Of a DNA stretch of 64,000 bases, positions 45,518 to 56,247 are shown one piece after another (within the stretch, counting starts at the first letter, position 1; each line of letters begins with the position of its first letter). The notes under the pieces were generated by a model, which saw only the letters and a list, made by a program, of their open reading frames with translations, was not told the DNA's origin and made no database searches. Source of the stretch: Entomomonas moraniae. GTDB taxonomy: Bacteria; Pseudomonadota; Gammaproteobacteria; Pseudomonadales; Pseudomonadaceae. The DNA lies in the NCBI RefSeq assembly GCF_003991975.1, contig NZ_CP029822.1, forward strand, positions 186,001 through 250,000, given 5' to 3'. Both the position numbers and the translations under genes were made by a program.

Positions 45518-46732
45518 ATGTCAAAATTAAAAAGAACTCAAGACTTACAAAAACTAATCAAAAAAGCTAAGCAAGGTAATGCAAAGAAACAGTTTGAGTT
45601 AGGTTTTATGTATGACATAGGGCAGGGAGTTAAGCAAAACTATCTCAAGGCTTTTAAGTGGTATAAATTGGCAGCAGAACTAGGCGTTTCAAGAGCACAA
45701 ACGAACTTAGGCCTTATGTATATCAAAGGAGATGGAATTAAGCAGGATCAGATTAAAGCGATTAAATGGTTAAAGCGTGCTGCAAAAAAAGCAGATATAA
45801 AAGCCCAATACAATTTAGGGCTAGCTTATGAGCTGGGTGAAGGAGTTAAACAAAATACTACCAAAGCGATTAAGTGGTACAAACGGTCTGCTAAAAAGGG
45901 TTATGCTGATGCACAATATAACTTGGCATTAATTTATGATTTTGGGAAAGGAATGACTAAAAATTATAAAGACGCTTTCAAATGGTATCAATGTGCAGCT
46001 GAGCAAGGTGATGCTGAGGCGCAGTATCGCCTAGGTTTGATGTGTTTTGATGGTGAGGGAGTAAAGAAAGACCTTGCTCAGGCCATTTACTGGTATGTAA
46101 AAGCGGCTAAGCAAGGACATGGCAGTGCTCAGTATAATTTAGGTGTGATGTATCGAGACGGCAAGGGCGTCAAAAGAAATTACGCTAAGGCCATTAAATA
46201 TTACAAACAAGCAGCAGCTCAATTAGATGCAGAGGCTCAACTTTGCTTAGGTTTTATGTATGCTTACGGTTTGGGTGCAAAAAAAGATTATAGGGCAGCT
46301 ATAAAATGGTATAAATTATCTGCTCAGCAAGGTAATTTAATGGCTCTAACGAACTTAGGGATAATGTATGAGTATGGCCAAGGCTTTAAAAAAAATCTGA
46401 GTAAGGCGGTTAAATATTATAAACAAGCTGCTAAGCTTGGGCACCCGAGGGCACAATTCAATTTAGGGACGATGTATGATAATGGCACGGGGATAAAGCA
46501 GGATCTAGCAAAAGCCTTTAAATGGTATCAACGTGCGGCTAAACAGAAAGAGATTGATGCGCAATATAACCTAGGTGTCATGTATCAAGAGGGGGAGGGA
46601 ACTAAGCAAAACTATAGTAAGGCGATCAAGTGGTTTCGTTCAGCAGCCCATCAAGGGAATACAGATGCTCAATCTAGTTTAGATGAGTTGTGCGGTAAAA
46701 AATGTTCTATTAAAAAGCATCGGAAAAATTAA
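45518..46732 (+). CDS. Sel1-repeat protein
   Basis: A 404-residue alpha-solenoid of ten full Sel1-like repeats plus one partial, each 36 residues, with pattern AQYNLGxMYxxGxGVKxNxxKA and WYKxAAxxG. It has no signal peptide or membrane segment, so it is cytoplasmic. Such repeats mediate protein-protein contacts; partners are unknown. GAGGGT precedes the ATG. Probably monocistronic. Confidence 0.9.
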   Translation: MSKLKRTQDLQKLIKKAKQGNAKKQFELGFMYDIGQGVKQNYLKAFKWYKLAAELGVSRAQTNLGLMYIKGDGIKQDQIKAIKWLKRAAKKADIKAQYNLGLAYELGEGVKQNTTKAIKWYKRSAKKGYADAQYNLALIYDFGKGMTKNYKDAFKWYQCAAEQGDAEAQYRLGLMCFDGEGVKKDLAQAIYWYVKAAKQGHGSAQYNLGVMYRDGKGVKRNYAKAIKYYKQAAAQLDAEAQLCLGFMYAYGLGAKKDYRAAIKWYKLSAQQGNLMALTNLGIMYEYGQGFKKNLSKAVKYYKQAAKLGHPRAQFNLGTMYDNGTGIKQDLAKAFKWYQRAAKQKEIDAQYNLGVMYQEGEGTKQNYSKAIKWFRSAAHQGNTDAQSSLDELCGKKCSIKKHRKN

Positions 46733-46767
46733 AAAAGGTAGGCCGGTTTCTGTTTATAACCGGCCTA
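46732..46767 (-). terminator. Terminator of the fimbrial operon
   Basis: A 10-bp GC-rich inverted repeat (TAGGCCGGTT, 46739-46748, with 46758-46767). A T-run follows on the minus strand, about 60 bases after the adhesin stop. It also lies right behind the Sel1 gene but lacks T on that side. Confidence 0.85.
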
Positions 46768-46826
46768 AAGTGTAAACATTTTGTACCTTGTAACTTCATT
46801 TCATTAAGTTATGAAACTAATGTAAA

Positions 46827-47828
46827 TTAATTATAGGTAATCGTAAAGGTCGCCGTGGCATTAGCTTCTCCAGCAGTAACCGTATTTCCTGTTTGATAAT
46901 AACGTGCTTGTAATGGAATATTGTACAACCCATTAATTGTGGTAGTTCCTGTAGAAAAAGGAGCACCTAGTTTTAGTGGTGTATTATTGAATAATAATTG
47001 AATCCCAACTCCTGTCGCATTGTTATTGGAAGCTGTCAGATTGATGATCCCTTGGTTAGCATTTTGAATATCGCCATCGATTTGTACATTGACTTTTGCA
47101 TCAGGATTACAAGTTAAAGGAATATCAAATTTCTTGGTATTTGAGTCATCTGGCCAAGTGCCGATACCTTTAAACTCTTTTTTCTCCACATCGCCCATGG
47201 CGACACTGATTACCGTTTGGTTTACTTCGCACGGTATGGTGGTGACTGTCAGTGAAGAGACAGAAACATCGGATTCTTTTTGCCAAGAACCGTTGTTTCT
47301 TAAAATAAATGCAGCAACAACTCCTGGGGAAACGGTTCCTGAACCTGTTACTTCGTTTGTTTTGTAATAGGCAATATTTATCATCCCTGTGATAGGTTGT
47401 CTTGGGAGGATACCTGCTATGCTACAGAGTCCTCTATTATTGGCGTTACCATCAACATTTGTGCCGCCACCAACCCAGCCACTCCATACATCGGTTTGAC
47501 AATTATAGGTATATCCTTCTACTGCATAGCCTATACCCTTAATAGGTGTGCTATAAATGCGTTTATCACCAACATTCATCACATAAGTACCTATTGCTTT
47601 AACACCAAAGATCTGTTCAGTTAACTTGGGATCTGAATTTGTACAGCTGTAAATAGGAGTAATAGCCGTTGAGGTATTTCCAATTTCTGTGCCGATAGGA
47701 GTACTTCGGGCTATGGTGATATTGGCTGTACTAATTGTTGTCATTGAGGTTTGCAGTGTGCAGGTGTAAGCTTGTGCCTGTTGTATCCAACAACTTAGTC
47801 CAGTTAGCAATAATAAAAAATACTTCAT
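46827..47828 (-). CDS. Fimbrial tip adhesin
   Basis: A 333-residue two-domain adhesin, last in the chaperone-usher operon. Signal peptide MKYFLLLLTGLSCWIQQAQA; an N-terminal receptor-binding domain to about 175 with several Cys (CTLQT, YSCTN, CQTDVWSG, GLCSIAG); then a pilin domain with PCEVNQTV and the terminal beta strand ANATATFTITYN. The lectin domain does not resemble FimH by eye, so receptor specificity is unknown. Start chosen at 47828 for signal peptide and AGGA. Confidence 0.85.
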   Translation of the reverse strand: MKYFLLLLTGLSCWIQQAQAYTCTLQTSMTTISTANITIARSTPIGTEIGNTSTAITPIYSCTNSDPKLTEQIFGVKAIGTYVMNVGDKRIYSTPIKGIGYAVEGYTYNCQTDVWSGWVGGGTNVDGNANNRGLCSIAGILPRQPITGMINIAYYKTNEVTGSGTVSPGVVAAFILRNNGSWQKESDVSVSSLTVTTIPCEVNQTVISVAMGDVEKKEFKGIGTWPDDSNTKKFDIPLTCNPDAKVNVQIDGDIQNANQGIINLTASNNNATGVGIQLLFNNTPLKLGAPFSTGTTTINGLYNIPLQARYYQTGNTVTAGEANATATFTITYN

Positions 47829-48011
47829 GTTTTTCCTAATAGCGAGGTGAAGAATATGGAATAAGATCATCATAGTTTTTAATAGGTTTTTACACTGCTC
47901 ATTGGTTCATTTAATCATAATTATGTCTTGTCTGTGGATACCACTAAAGTAACTTTGTTGCCCATATGTAAATGGATTATGTTGCACGGTATGGTTTTTC
48001 ATAAAGTTTCC

Positions 48012-50492
48012 CTAATGACAAGGAAGAGAAATCAAAATGATTTCTTTATCACTTTGGCTTAGTTGGAAAGGGGCTTTACATTGTCCATCTTGCCAGTTAA
48101 CCAGTATGTTTCCTTGCATAGGGACACCGCTTAAGTAGACTTGTTGTTTGTTGTCTACAATGCCTGTCGTTTTGATACCATCATTTATAATGCTTGCTTC
48201 TGCTCCGAATGGAATCTTCATTCCTTCTAGTGTGATCAGTATTTTACGACCAACACGTGTTGGAAAGTCGGCAACAACTAGGGCTCCCCGTGTGGGTACG
48301 ACTACTTTTGTATCTGTTAGAATATCTATGTCATCACCTAAATTTGAGGTATTCAAATGTATACGATTACGTTGGTAAGGAACAGCATAGGGAATAACTG
48401 CATAGCCATTTTTATTGGTGTAGATCCCTGTGTTGTTAGCCACTTTAAGATCAGCTGCGTCTTGTGCTTTCACTAAGACCATGGTATCACCTAAAGGCTG
48501 TGTGAAGTTGATGCCATCAGGATGAACGACAACACCACCTCTGGCGCCATAGTTTAGTTGTTGACTGTGACGCGTATAGTTAAACCCTAGTTGATACTCA
48601 CCAAAACTAGATTTGTAATTTAATGATGAACTACCACTTCCGCCTTGGTATTTGGTGACGGATTGTTGTGCATTATAACTTAGGTTATTGTCTGCCAATG
48701 CGGTACCCGATATCCCAACAGAGGTTGTGTTTTTACCGTCATCATCGGAGGTGGATGATAGGTTAAGCCAACTGGTTCGTCCTAAAAGATCAAGGGGGAT
48801 TTGAATATTAACAGAGAAGAGTTGTTCTTTCTGGCGTTGGTATAAACTCTGCGAATAGCTATAGTTGAATGTATAGTTAACGCCTTTATAGCTTTTGTTA
48901 TAGCCTAAGTTAATATTCTTATCGTTGTTATGGCTATTCCAATAGTCTTGCTTATAAGCAGACACATAGAAACTGCCATAATCCCCCAATGACTGGTTGA
49001 CATTTAATTGAAGCCTATTACGCTTCGATTGTCTGTATATTAAGTTGTTGACTTTTGTCGCGGGGTCACTAAATGTATCATTAGCATAATCATAATAACC
49101 GTTGGCTTCATCAAAATCGCGGTAATCAGAGGTTGAGTAACGATACCCTGCTAATGTGAAGGTTGTCCCTGTTTGAGTAATATCTTTAGCATATTGGAAA
49201 CGTGTTGAAAGCCCGTTGTAGTTAGTACCTTTAATTTTAGAGCTAGCGACTGTTGTATCAAGAGATACTGAACCTAAAAAGCCTAACCCTTTACCCACAC
49301 CTAAAAGAGCTGACTTATAATTGGAGGCTAAGATGGTTCCACCATAAACAGTGGAATCATACGGTAAACCATAAACACCGGTTGTTTGGATAAAACCAGG
49401 CTCTTTAATATTGTCGCTTGTTGAGCGATATTCACCCGCGGTCAGGGAGTATTTGAACCGACCTTCGCGAAGCATAATGGGTACTGATGAAAAAGGTTGA
49501 GTAAATTGGCGTACTCTACCGTCCGCTTCTTTAATGGTTACTTCAAGATTACCACTGGCCGAGGTAGGGTATAGGTCATCAATAGCAAAAGGTCCAGGTG
49601 GTACATAAGATTGCCAAATTACATTACCATTTTGGCTAATGGTTACTTGGGCATTGGTTTGTGCAATGCCACGTATAACAGGTGCAAATCCACGTAGGCT
49701 AGATGGTTGCATACTGTCATCGGAGTATAGTTGAACCCCTCGAAAAGCAAAACTATCGAACATATCAGAGGGGGTATAACTATCCCCGATGATTAACTGG
49801 CTTTTAAGTGATTTGATATCCCGTTGCGCATAGGTATTAATATTATTCCAATCGTGAGTACCATTTCCTTGCGTGTAGGTACTGTAGTTCCTAAGACGCC
49901 AAGCGCCTACATTAACGCCACTGCGTAAATTGACGTAGGCATTTGTATTCATCTCTGAAGACTCATCTTCTTTTGTTGATGCAAAAGAGGTGTTGTAATC
50001 TAAGAAAAGTGCGCTAATGCCATCATCCCAATCCTTTGGCGAAATATAGCCTTGTGCTGTGTTCGTCATATATAGCTGGGGGATGGATATTTTTAGTTTT
50101 CGTTGCTCGAAATTAAAGTTAGTAAGGGCATCGGGAATTACCGTGCCAATATCTTTGATAATGTGGTCATCTGGTAATGCCATAAACTCAGGTGTCGCAT
50201 TTGGATTAACACCAAAGTTAATGTAATCTTGCTTGGTTAATAGCGGTACTAGCTTACTATCTAAATGCTCGTAGTTAATATCTCTTTCATCTACATGGTT
50301 GCTATTAATATAGATTTCTGACGAATAAGAACCTGCCTCTTGCCCCCCCGTTTTATTAAAAACAGAAAGATCTACAAAATGACTATTTCCCTCCACTAGG
50401 TTAGGGTTGAAATAGTCATCTGCGAGAGTTAACTGAGAAGATATTACACAATTTACACTTAAAACGGTATATGACAATATGCGATTTCGCAT
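48012..50492 (-). CDS. Fimbrial outer-membrane usher
   Basis: An 826-residue FimD/PapC-type usher through which fimbrial subunits are assembled and exported. Signal peptide to about residue 24, N-terminal chaperone-binding domain (YFNPNLVEGNSHFVDLSVFN), 24-strand barrel, a plug with QTNAQVTISQNGNVIWQSYV and PPGPFAIDDLYPTSASGNLE, and the C-terminal domain ending QCKAPFQLSQSDKEIILISL with a Cys pair. Length is normal. Confidence 0.93.
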   Translation of the reverse strand: MRNRILSYTVLSVNCVISSQLTLADDYFNPNLVEGNSHFVDLSVFNKTGGQEAGSYSSEIYINSNHVDERDINYEHLDSKLVPLLTKQDYINFGVNPNATPEFMALPDDHIIKDIGTVIPDALTNFNFEQRKLKISIPQLYMTNTAQGYISPKDWDDGISALFLDYNTSFASTKEDESSEMNTNAYVNLRSGVNVGAWRLRNYSTYTQGNGTHDWNNINTYAQRDIKSLKSQLIIGDSYTPSDMFDSFAFRGVQLYSDDSMQPSSLRGFAPVIRGIAQTNAQVTISQNGNVIWQSYVPPGPFAIDDLYPTSASGNLEVTIKEADGRVRQFTQPFSSVPIMLREGRFKYSLTAGEYRSTSDNIKEPGFIQTTGVYGLPYDSTVYGGTILASNYKSALLGVGKGLGFLGSVSLDTTVASSKIKGTNYNGLSTRFQYAKDITQTGTTFTLAGYRYSTSDYRDFDEANGYYDYANDTFSDPATKVNNLIYRQSKRNRLQLNVNQSLGDYGSFYVSAYKQDYWNSHNNDKNINLGYNKSYKGVNYTFNYSYSQSLYQRQKEQLFSVNIQIPLDLLGRTSWLNLSSTSDDDGKNTTSVGISGTALADNNLSYNAQQSVTKYQGGSGSSSLNYKSSFGEYQLGFNYTRHSQQLNYGARGGVVVHPDGINFTQPLGDTMVLVKAQDAADLKVANNTGIYTNKNGYAVIPYAVPYQRNRIHLNTSNLGDDIDILTDTKVVVPTRGALVVADFPTRVGRKILITLEGMKIPFGAEASIINDGIKTTGIVDNKQQVYLSGVPMQGNILVNWQDGQCKAPFQLSQSDKEIILISLPCH

Positions 50493-50537
50493 TATTTATT
50501 CAACTTCATACTCTGGTAAATTAAAACGTTATACATG

Positions 50538-51221
50538 CTAGGGCGCAGGTATTATTTGTTGCTCTGTAGGCGTTACACCACCAAAATCATTAATCGCTTG
50601 CCAGTTAACATTATTGCCAGTAGCCACAGATTTATTAATTACTTTTGTAGAAAAAGGAGCAACCATCTCGGGGTTTTCGATGTCTTTTCCATTTACTTTT
50701 AAGCTATAAAATGAAACATGGTAAGGTGTTGGATTCTTGACTAATAACTTACCATTACTTTGACTGAACTTTAGCTGTTTGTAGCCATCGGCTGGGTTTT
50801 CTTTTAAACCTGTGGGGCGATAAAATAATTTCATTTTGCTTTTGACAGCAATTAATAATACATTTTGAGCTTCTTTATCGCTGGATGGAATTGACTTGAT
50901 ATTTAGCCAATAAACACTTTCTCTGTCTTTAGGTAACGACTGGCCATTATAAATAATGCGTATTGAGTTTTGTGTATTAGGGTCAAGTCTAAATAGAGGG
51001 GGAGTAGAAATAAATACACCATCATCGGTGTTGCTTTCAACCGATTTGTTGACCCATGATTGAATTAAATAAGGCTGCTTATCAGGATTGTTAACACTGA
51101 TAGAGGCTTGTTTTGCATTACCATCATAGATCAGTCTTGAACCACCAATCTGGACACCTGCCAAGCTAACAGGTATTTGCATGATAATAAGTAATAGAGG
51201 AAAAATATTTTTTTTAAGCAT
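50538..51221 (-). CDS. Periplasmic fimbrial chaperone
   Basis: A 227-residue PapD-like chaperone that donates its G1 strand to subunits. Signal peptide MLKKNIFPLLLIIMQIPVSL, then GVQIGGSRLIYDGNAKQASI and the family signature around YWLNIKSIPSS with the conserved Lys. Start at 51221 gives a clean signal; an ATG at 51269 would add 16 residues. It lies between the subunit and usher genes. Confidence 0.92.
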   Translation of the reverse strand: MLKKNIFPLLLIIMQIPVSLAGVQIGGSRLIYDGNAKQASISVNNPDKQPYLIQSWVNKSVESNTDDGVFISTPPLFRLDPNTQNSIRIIYNGQSLPKDRESVYWLNIKSIPSSDKEAQNVLLIAVKSKMKLFYRPTGLKENPADGYKQLKFSQSNGKLLVKNPTPYHVSFYSLKVNGKDIENPEMVAPFSTKVINKSVATGNNVNWQAINDFGGVTPTEQQIIPAP

Positions 51222-51278
51222 TCGTGGACCTAGAAAATATTTAAAAACAGAGCCTTTATAAGGCTCCATTTTTCTTTC

Positions 51279-51803
51279 TTAGTTATAAATAATAGTGAAA
51301 GAGGTTGTTGCGTTTGCTGTACCTGCTGTAACAGGGTATGCTGTTGCATAGTACTTAGCGATATAAGTTAGCTCATTAGTCGTATCTGCAGTGAGTGCAA
51401 CTTTTTGAGAGTCAGTGGCCAGCGGAATTAATGTGCTACTGTTTTGTTCATAAATAGCAATTCCCACATTTTTAGCTGTTTGTCCTGAGTCAAGTGCTAA
51501 AATGTGTGAGTTAGTTGTATCTGGTGAACCATCAAAACGCACACTAGCATTAGCTACTGAGCTTGGGCAGTCTGATAGTTTAATTGTAAAACGTGCAGGT
51601 GCTGCTGTTGCGCCAGCACTAGGAAACGCTGATGTAGAAACATTGCCTAAGTTAACAGTCTGATTTTGTGATTCAGTATTAACTGTGCAAGCGGTATCAA
51701 GAATGTTTCCAGTGAATTGGATGGTACCATCGGCTGCATTTGCTGTGTTTACTAACTGAAACCCAAGAATGATAGATGTTAAAATCAATGTATTTTTTTT
51801 CAT
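51279..51803 (-). CDS. Major fimbrial subunit
   Basis: A 174-residue type 1-like pilin, first in the operon. Signal peptide MKKNTLILTSIILGFQLVNT ending ANA; mature ADGTIQFTGNILDTACTVNT with the first conserved Cys, the second in LSDCPSSVA; C-terminal strand TTSFTIIYN with penultimate Tyr for donor-strand exchange. GAGGA lies about five bases before ATG 51803; an ATG at 51815 overlaps that site. Confidence 0.93.
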   Translation of the reverse strand: MKKNTLILTSIILGFQLVNTANAADGTIQFTGNILDTACTVNTESQNQTVNLGNVSTSAFPSAGATAAPARFTIKLSDCPSSVANASVRFDGSPDTTNSHILALDSGQTAKNVGIAIYEQNSSTLIPLATDSQKVALTADTTNELTYIAKYYATAYPVTAGTANATTSFTIIYN

Positions 51804-52232
51804 GAAAATCCTCAAATAAATCGTTTTACCCTCTTCCCGAATTACTCTTTAACCTAACATCAAACATTTCCTAAAAACAGGGACAGCACTACGCAGATAA
51901 ACTGTTTCGTTTATCGGCAATATCCATATTAAAAGGTTATGTTATAGGTAAGCTTAATCGAGCTATACACTCAGGAGGTTTTATTCGTATATTTTTATAT
52001 ACCGGCGCAAAGATAGTTTTCTTCCTAAAAATATACAAGACCAATATATTAATTTTGTGAATTAAGTCTACTATACTTTATTGTTAAAGTATGTTTTTTG
52101 ACGGAGTCGAGGTTTTAAGTGTCTTATTTTCCTCATTTTTTTAATTATATAAACCGTACATATAGGCTATTTTATTAGGTGTTTTCCCTTTTTTGTCGCA
52201 CGTATGTCATTATCAAAAATAAAAAAATAGAG
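51804..52232. promoter_or_regulatory. Fimbrial operon upstream region with two inverted repeats
   Basis: About 430 bp between the divergent fimbrial and kdp operons, without a gene. It holds GATAAAC/GTTTATC (51896-51902 with 51909-51915) and a pair GTATATTTTT (51987-51996) and AAAAATATAC (52027-52036) 30 bp apart. These are candidate operators; the second pair could also flank a tiny invertible element. No recombinase gene is near. Confidence 0.4.
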
Positions 52233-52288
52233 CATTTTTATACTTTTTTTATACCTTACAATATTTAATTTACACTTTTTTTATATCC
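52233..52288 (+). promoter_or_regulatory. Two KdpE-like operator boxes
   Basis: Box 1 (52233-52255) combines ATTTTTATA, a C, seven T and ATACC. It is nearly the E. coli kdp operator bound by phosphorylated KdpE. Box 2 (52269-52288) has TTTACA, C, seven T and ATATCC. They lie 50-100 bp before kdpF. This supports potassium-limitation control by KdpDE. Confidence 0.7.
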
Positions 52289-52336
52289 ATTTCTTTATGC
52301 TGACTCAGTAAAAATTATTTTAGTGAGTCTTCTTGT

Positions 52337-52426
52337 ATGTCTATTTTATTAGGAATGGCGTTGCTATTAGCGATTAGCTTACTGGGTTATTTGATTTATG
52401 TTCTCTATAACGCGGAGGACTTTTAA
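52337..52426 (+). CDS. kdpF: KdpF small subunit
   Basis: A 29-residue single-helix peptide (MSILLGMALLLAISLLGYLI, then YVLYNAEDF) directly abutting kdpA. KdpF stabilises the KdpABC complex. The C-terminal ALL..PEXF-like motif appears as NAEDF. Confidence 0.85.
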   Translation: MSILLGMALLLAISLLGYLIYVLYNAEDF

Positions 52427-54142
52427 ATGACAACACAGTCAATTATATTAATTGTTTTATTATTAGCCGCTTTAACAACACTGGCTTATCCCTTAGGGAG
52501 ATACCTCGCCTATATTGCTGTATCTAAAAATAAAGTTAAGGTTATTGGTTGTTTTGAAAACTTTATTTATAAAGTTTCAGGGGTTAACAACCAAGAGATG
52601 AACTGGAAGCAGTATGCACTCAGTGTGGTTATATTTAATGTATTAGGCATTGTGGTATTAGTTCTTTTACAGTTACTACAATCTTATTTATTACTTAATC
52701 AAAATCAGGCGGTTACACCTAACCTAGATTTAGCCATTAATACAGCAGTTAGTTTTGTGACAAATACAAACTGGCAAGCCTACAGTGGTGAGTCTGGGGT
52801 TAGTTACCTTGTACAAATGCTTGGGCTAACGGTTCAGAACTTTTTATCTGCCGCCACAGGGATTGCTGTAGTTTTTGCCGTGATAAGAGGGCTTAGCAGT
52901 TATAGCCAAACAGCTCATAGTCTAGGTAACTTTTGGGTAGATATTACCCGTATTACACTTTATGTATTATTACCGTTATCGATCATTGTGAGCCTTATTT
53001 TTATGAGCCAAGGGGTGATTCAGAATTTTTTACCACCTTTAGAAATTAATACACTGGAGGGTAGCACACAAGTCATTGCTATGGGGCCTAATGCATCACA
53101 AGAAGCCATTAAATTAATTGGCACTAATGGCGGTGGATTCTTTAATACTAATTCTTCACACCCATTTTCAAACCCCAATGCATTAACTAATTTTATTCAA
53201 ATGTTATGCATCTTTTTAATCCCTGCTTCATTGTGCGCTGCTTTCGGTCATCTTGTCGGTGACAAGAGACAAGGCTGGGCGATTTATATTGCCATGGTTA
53301 TTTTGTTTATCATTTTTGCGAGTAGCTTGATGGCGTTGGAGCAACAGGTAAATCCTGTTTGGCAAAGTACATCATTTGACACGGCATCATCAACCTTACA
53401 AACAGGCAGCAATATGGAGGGCAAAGAATCACGTTTTGGCATCTCTGGTTCTGCGCTATTCTCCGCTGTGACAACAGCCGCATCTTGTGGTGCTGTTAAT
53501 AATATGCATGACTCGCTAATGCCCTTAAGTGGTGGTGCTGCGATGTTATTGATGCAATTAGGCGAAGTTGTGTTAGGTGGCGTTGGGTCAGGTCTTTATG
53601 GCATGTTGATCTTTGTTATTCTGACTGTCTTTATTGCAGGGTTAATGATCGGTCGCTCCCCCGAGTATTTGGGCAAGAAAATTGAACCAAAAGAAATGAA
53701 GCTGATTGCGCTAGCAATGTTAGCAAGCTCTTTTATTGTACTCATATGCACAACAATCAGTACGCTTATTCCTCAAGGTGTTGCAGGCATCTCCAATCCC
53801 GGCGCACACGGTTTTTTACAAGTGCTCTATGCCTTTAGTTCAGCAGCTAATAATAATGGCAGTGCGTTTGCAGGCTTATCAGCGAACACGCCGTTTTATA
53901 ATTATTTATTGGCGTTGGCAATGTTTGCAGGCCGTTTTGGTGTCATTATTCCTATGTTAGCCATTGCCGGTGCTTTCGCAATGAAAAAGCGTATTCCTTT
54001 TAATGACAATATGCTTCCTACCCATTCTCCACTATTTATAGGATTACTCATTTGTATTGTACTCATTATCGGTGCTCTTACTTACGTTCCTACGTTGGTA
54101 TTAGGTCCCATTGTTGAACATGTACAACTTATGACGAAATAG
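52427..54142 (+). CDS. kdpA: Potassium-transporting ATPase subunit KdpA
   Basis: A 571-residue channel-like subunit that binds and moves K+. It has about ten membrane helices and four pore loops; one selectivity segment is [19 protein letters not shown], others are [34 protein letters not shown] and [19 protein letters not shown] before the ATG overlaps the end of kdpF. Confidence 0.96.
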   Translation: MTTQSIILIVLLLAALTTLAYPLGRYLAYIAVSKNKVKVIGCFENFIYKVSGVNNQEMNWKQYALSVVIFNVLGIVVLVLLQLLQSYLLLNQNQAVTPNLDLAINTAVSFVTNTNWQAYSGESGVSYLVQMLGLTVQNFLSAATGIAVVFAVIRGLSSYSQTAHSLGNFWVDITRITLYVLLPLSIIVSLIFMSQGVIQNFLPPLEINTLEGSTQVIAMGPNASQEAIKLIGTNGGGFFNTNSSHPFSNPNALTNFIQMLCIFLIPASLCAAFGHLVGDKRQGWAIYIAMVILFIIFASSLMALEQQVNPVWQSTSFDTASSTLQTGSNMEGKESRFGISGSALFSAVTTAASCGAVNNMHDSLMPLSGGAAMLLMQLGEVVLGGVGSGLYGMLIFVILTVFIAGLMIGRSPEYLGKKIEPKEMKLIALAMLASSFIVLICTTISTLIPQGVAGISNPGAHGFLQVLYAFSSAANNNGSAFAGLSANTPFYNYLLALAMFAGRFGVIIPMLAIAGAFAMKKRIPFNDNMLPTHSPLFIGLLICIVLIIGALTYVPTLVLGPIVEHVQLMTK

Positions 54143-54156
54143 ATAGGCACTCCATT

Positions 54157-56235
54157 ATGTTAAAAGCAAATAAGTTATTAAGTAGCCAATCACTTAAATT
54201 GGCGTTGAAAGATACTTTTTTAAAGTTAAATCCGTTGGTACAACTGCATAACCCTGTTATGTTTATTGTTTATATTTGTAGTGTGTTTAGTGTTGTACTC
54301 AGTATTCATGCAATGGTAACAGGTGCTGAACAAACCTCTTTTATTATCACCATTACTTTGTGGTTATGGTTTACATTGCTTTTTGCTAATTTTGCTGAAG
54401 CCATTGCCGAAGGACAAAGTAAGGCGCAAGCAGATGCATTAAAAGGTTTAAAACAAACAACCGAGGCGACTCGTTTGTCTGAACCTCATTTAGAGGCTAG
54501 CCGTGAAACTATTATATCCAGCGAGTTAAAACAAGGTGATATTATTCTCGTTAATGCCGGGGAAATCATTCCAGCAGACGGTGAAGTACTTGAGGGTGTC
54601 GCTTCTGTCGATGAGTCTGCCATCACGGGTGAGTCAGCCCCCGTTATTCGTGAGTCAGGTGGGGATTTTTGTTCTGTAACAGGTGGAACACGTGTTATCT
54701 CTGATTATTTGATTATTAAAGTGATGGCTAACCCCGGTGAGTCATTTCTAGATAAAATGATCAGCATGGTTGAGGGCGCGGAACGCCAAAAAACACCCAA
54801 TGAAATAGCACTCACGATATTGCTCGTAACATTAACAATGATTTTCTTACTTGTGATTGTGGTGTTGTACCCATTCACCACTTTTGCGGTTGAACATGCA
54901 GGTGCAAGTAACACCATTACATTAACGGCACTGATTGCTTTGTTGGTGTGTTTAATTCCTACAACCATTGGTGGGTTATTGTCTGCCATTGGTGTGGCAG
55001 GGATGAGCCGCATGATGAAAAAAAATGTGATTGCTACCTCGGGCCGTGCAGTAGAAACAGCCGGTAATATAGATGTTTTGTTACTTGATAAAACAGGGAC
55101 TATTACCTTTGGGAATCGCCAAGCTTCTGATTTTTATCCTGCACCTAACTATCAACTAACCGATATTGCACAACAAGCGTTATTGTCTTCATTGGCAGAT
55201 GAAACACCTGAGGGACGTAGTATTGTTGTATTAGCCAAAGAAATTTTAAATCAACATCATGTGGATACTGCATCTATTGAAAATGGGCAGGCTAACTACA
55301 CGCCGATTGCTTTTACTGCTCAAACGCGCATGAGTGGTGTTGATATTTCAACAGACAAAGGCATTAATTCACTCCGTAAAGGGGCAGCTAATACGGTTAA
55401 AGTCTTTGTTGAGGAGCAGGGTGGTAAGTTCCCACAAGCTATTACTCAGCAAGTCAATAAAATAGCGACTGAAGGAGCTACGCCGCTTGTTGTTGCACTA
55501 AATAATCAAGTTATCGGTTGTATTGCCTTAAGGGATATTGTTAAACCCAATATCAGAGAGCGTTTTGACGAATTACGTTCAATGGGGATTAAAACCATTA
55601 TGATTACGGGGGATAATGCCCTTACAGCCGCAGCGATTGCCTCAGAAGCGGGCGTTGATGACTATTTAGCCGATGCAACCCCTGAAAATAAATTAACCCT
55701 TATTCGCGAACACCAACAACAAGGCTTATTAGTTGCCATGACGGGGGACGGTACCAACGATGCCCCAGCACTGGCTCAAGCAGATGTTGCAGTGGCAATG
55801 AATTCAGGAACACAAGCTGCTAAAGAAGCCAGTAATATGGTGGACTTAGATTCAGACCCCACTAAGTTGATTGATATTGTTAAAACAGGTAAGCAACTGT
55901 TGATGACACGCGGTGCATTAACGACCTTTTCTATCTCTAATGATATTGCTAAGTATTTTGCGGTGATTCCTGCTGCTTTTTCCAGTGTTTTTCCTGCATT
56001 GGGTGTCTTGAATATTATGCAATTACATAGCCCTGAGTCAGCCATTTTATCAGCTACTATTTTTAATGCATTGATTATTATTGCGTTGATTCCTTTGGCA
56101 TTAAAAGGTGTACGTTATCGCGTGGCAAGTGCTATTAGCTTGTTGCGTCGAAATATTCTGCTTTATGGTTTAGGCGGTATTGCAGTGCCTTTTATTTGCA
56201 TAAAACTAATAGACATGTGTTTAGCTGTATTATAG
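54157..56235 (+). CDS. kdpB: Potassium-transporting ATPase subunit KdpB
   Basis: A 692-residue P-type ATPase. The actuator motif is [10 protein letters not shown], phosphorylated Asp311 lies in DKTGTIT, nucleotide binding in the following segment, and [16 protein letters not shown] is the hinge. It couples ATP hydrolysis to K+ uptake with KdpA. Fourteen bases follow kdpA. Confidence 0.97.
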   Translation: MLKANKLLSSQSLKLALKDTFLKLNPLVQLHNPVMFIVYICSVFSVVLSIHAMVTGAEQTSFIITITLWLWFTLLFANFAEAIAEGQSKAQADALKGLKQTTEATRLSEPHLEASRETIISSELKQGDIILVNAGEIIPADGEVLEGVASVDESAITGESAPVIRESGGDFCSVTGGTRVISDYLIIKVMANPGESFLDKMISMVEGAERQKTPNEIALTILLVTLTMIFLLVIVVLYPFTTFAVEHAGASNTITLTALIALLVCLIPTTIGGLLSAIGVAGMSRMMKKNVIATSGRAVETAGNIDVLLLDKTGTITFGNRQASDFYPAPNYQLTDIAQQALLSSLADETPEGRSIVVLAKEILNQHHVDTASIENGQANYTPIAFTAQTRMSGVDISTDKGINSLRKGAANTVKVFVEEQGGKFPQAITQQVNKIATEGATPLVVALNNQVIGCIALRDIVKPNIRERFDELRSMGIKTIMITGDNALTAAAIASEAGVDDYLADATPENKLTLIREHQQQGLLVAMTGDGTNDAPALAQADVAVAMNSGTQAAKEASNMVDLDSDPTKLIDIVKTGKQLLMTRGALTTFSISNDIAKYFAVIPAAFSSVFPALGVLNIMQLHSPESAILSATIFNALIIIALIPLALKGVRYRVASAISLLRRNILLYGLGGIAVPFICIKLIDMCLAVL

Positions 56236-56247
56236 GTGGAAAAGAAA

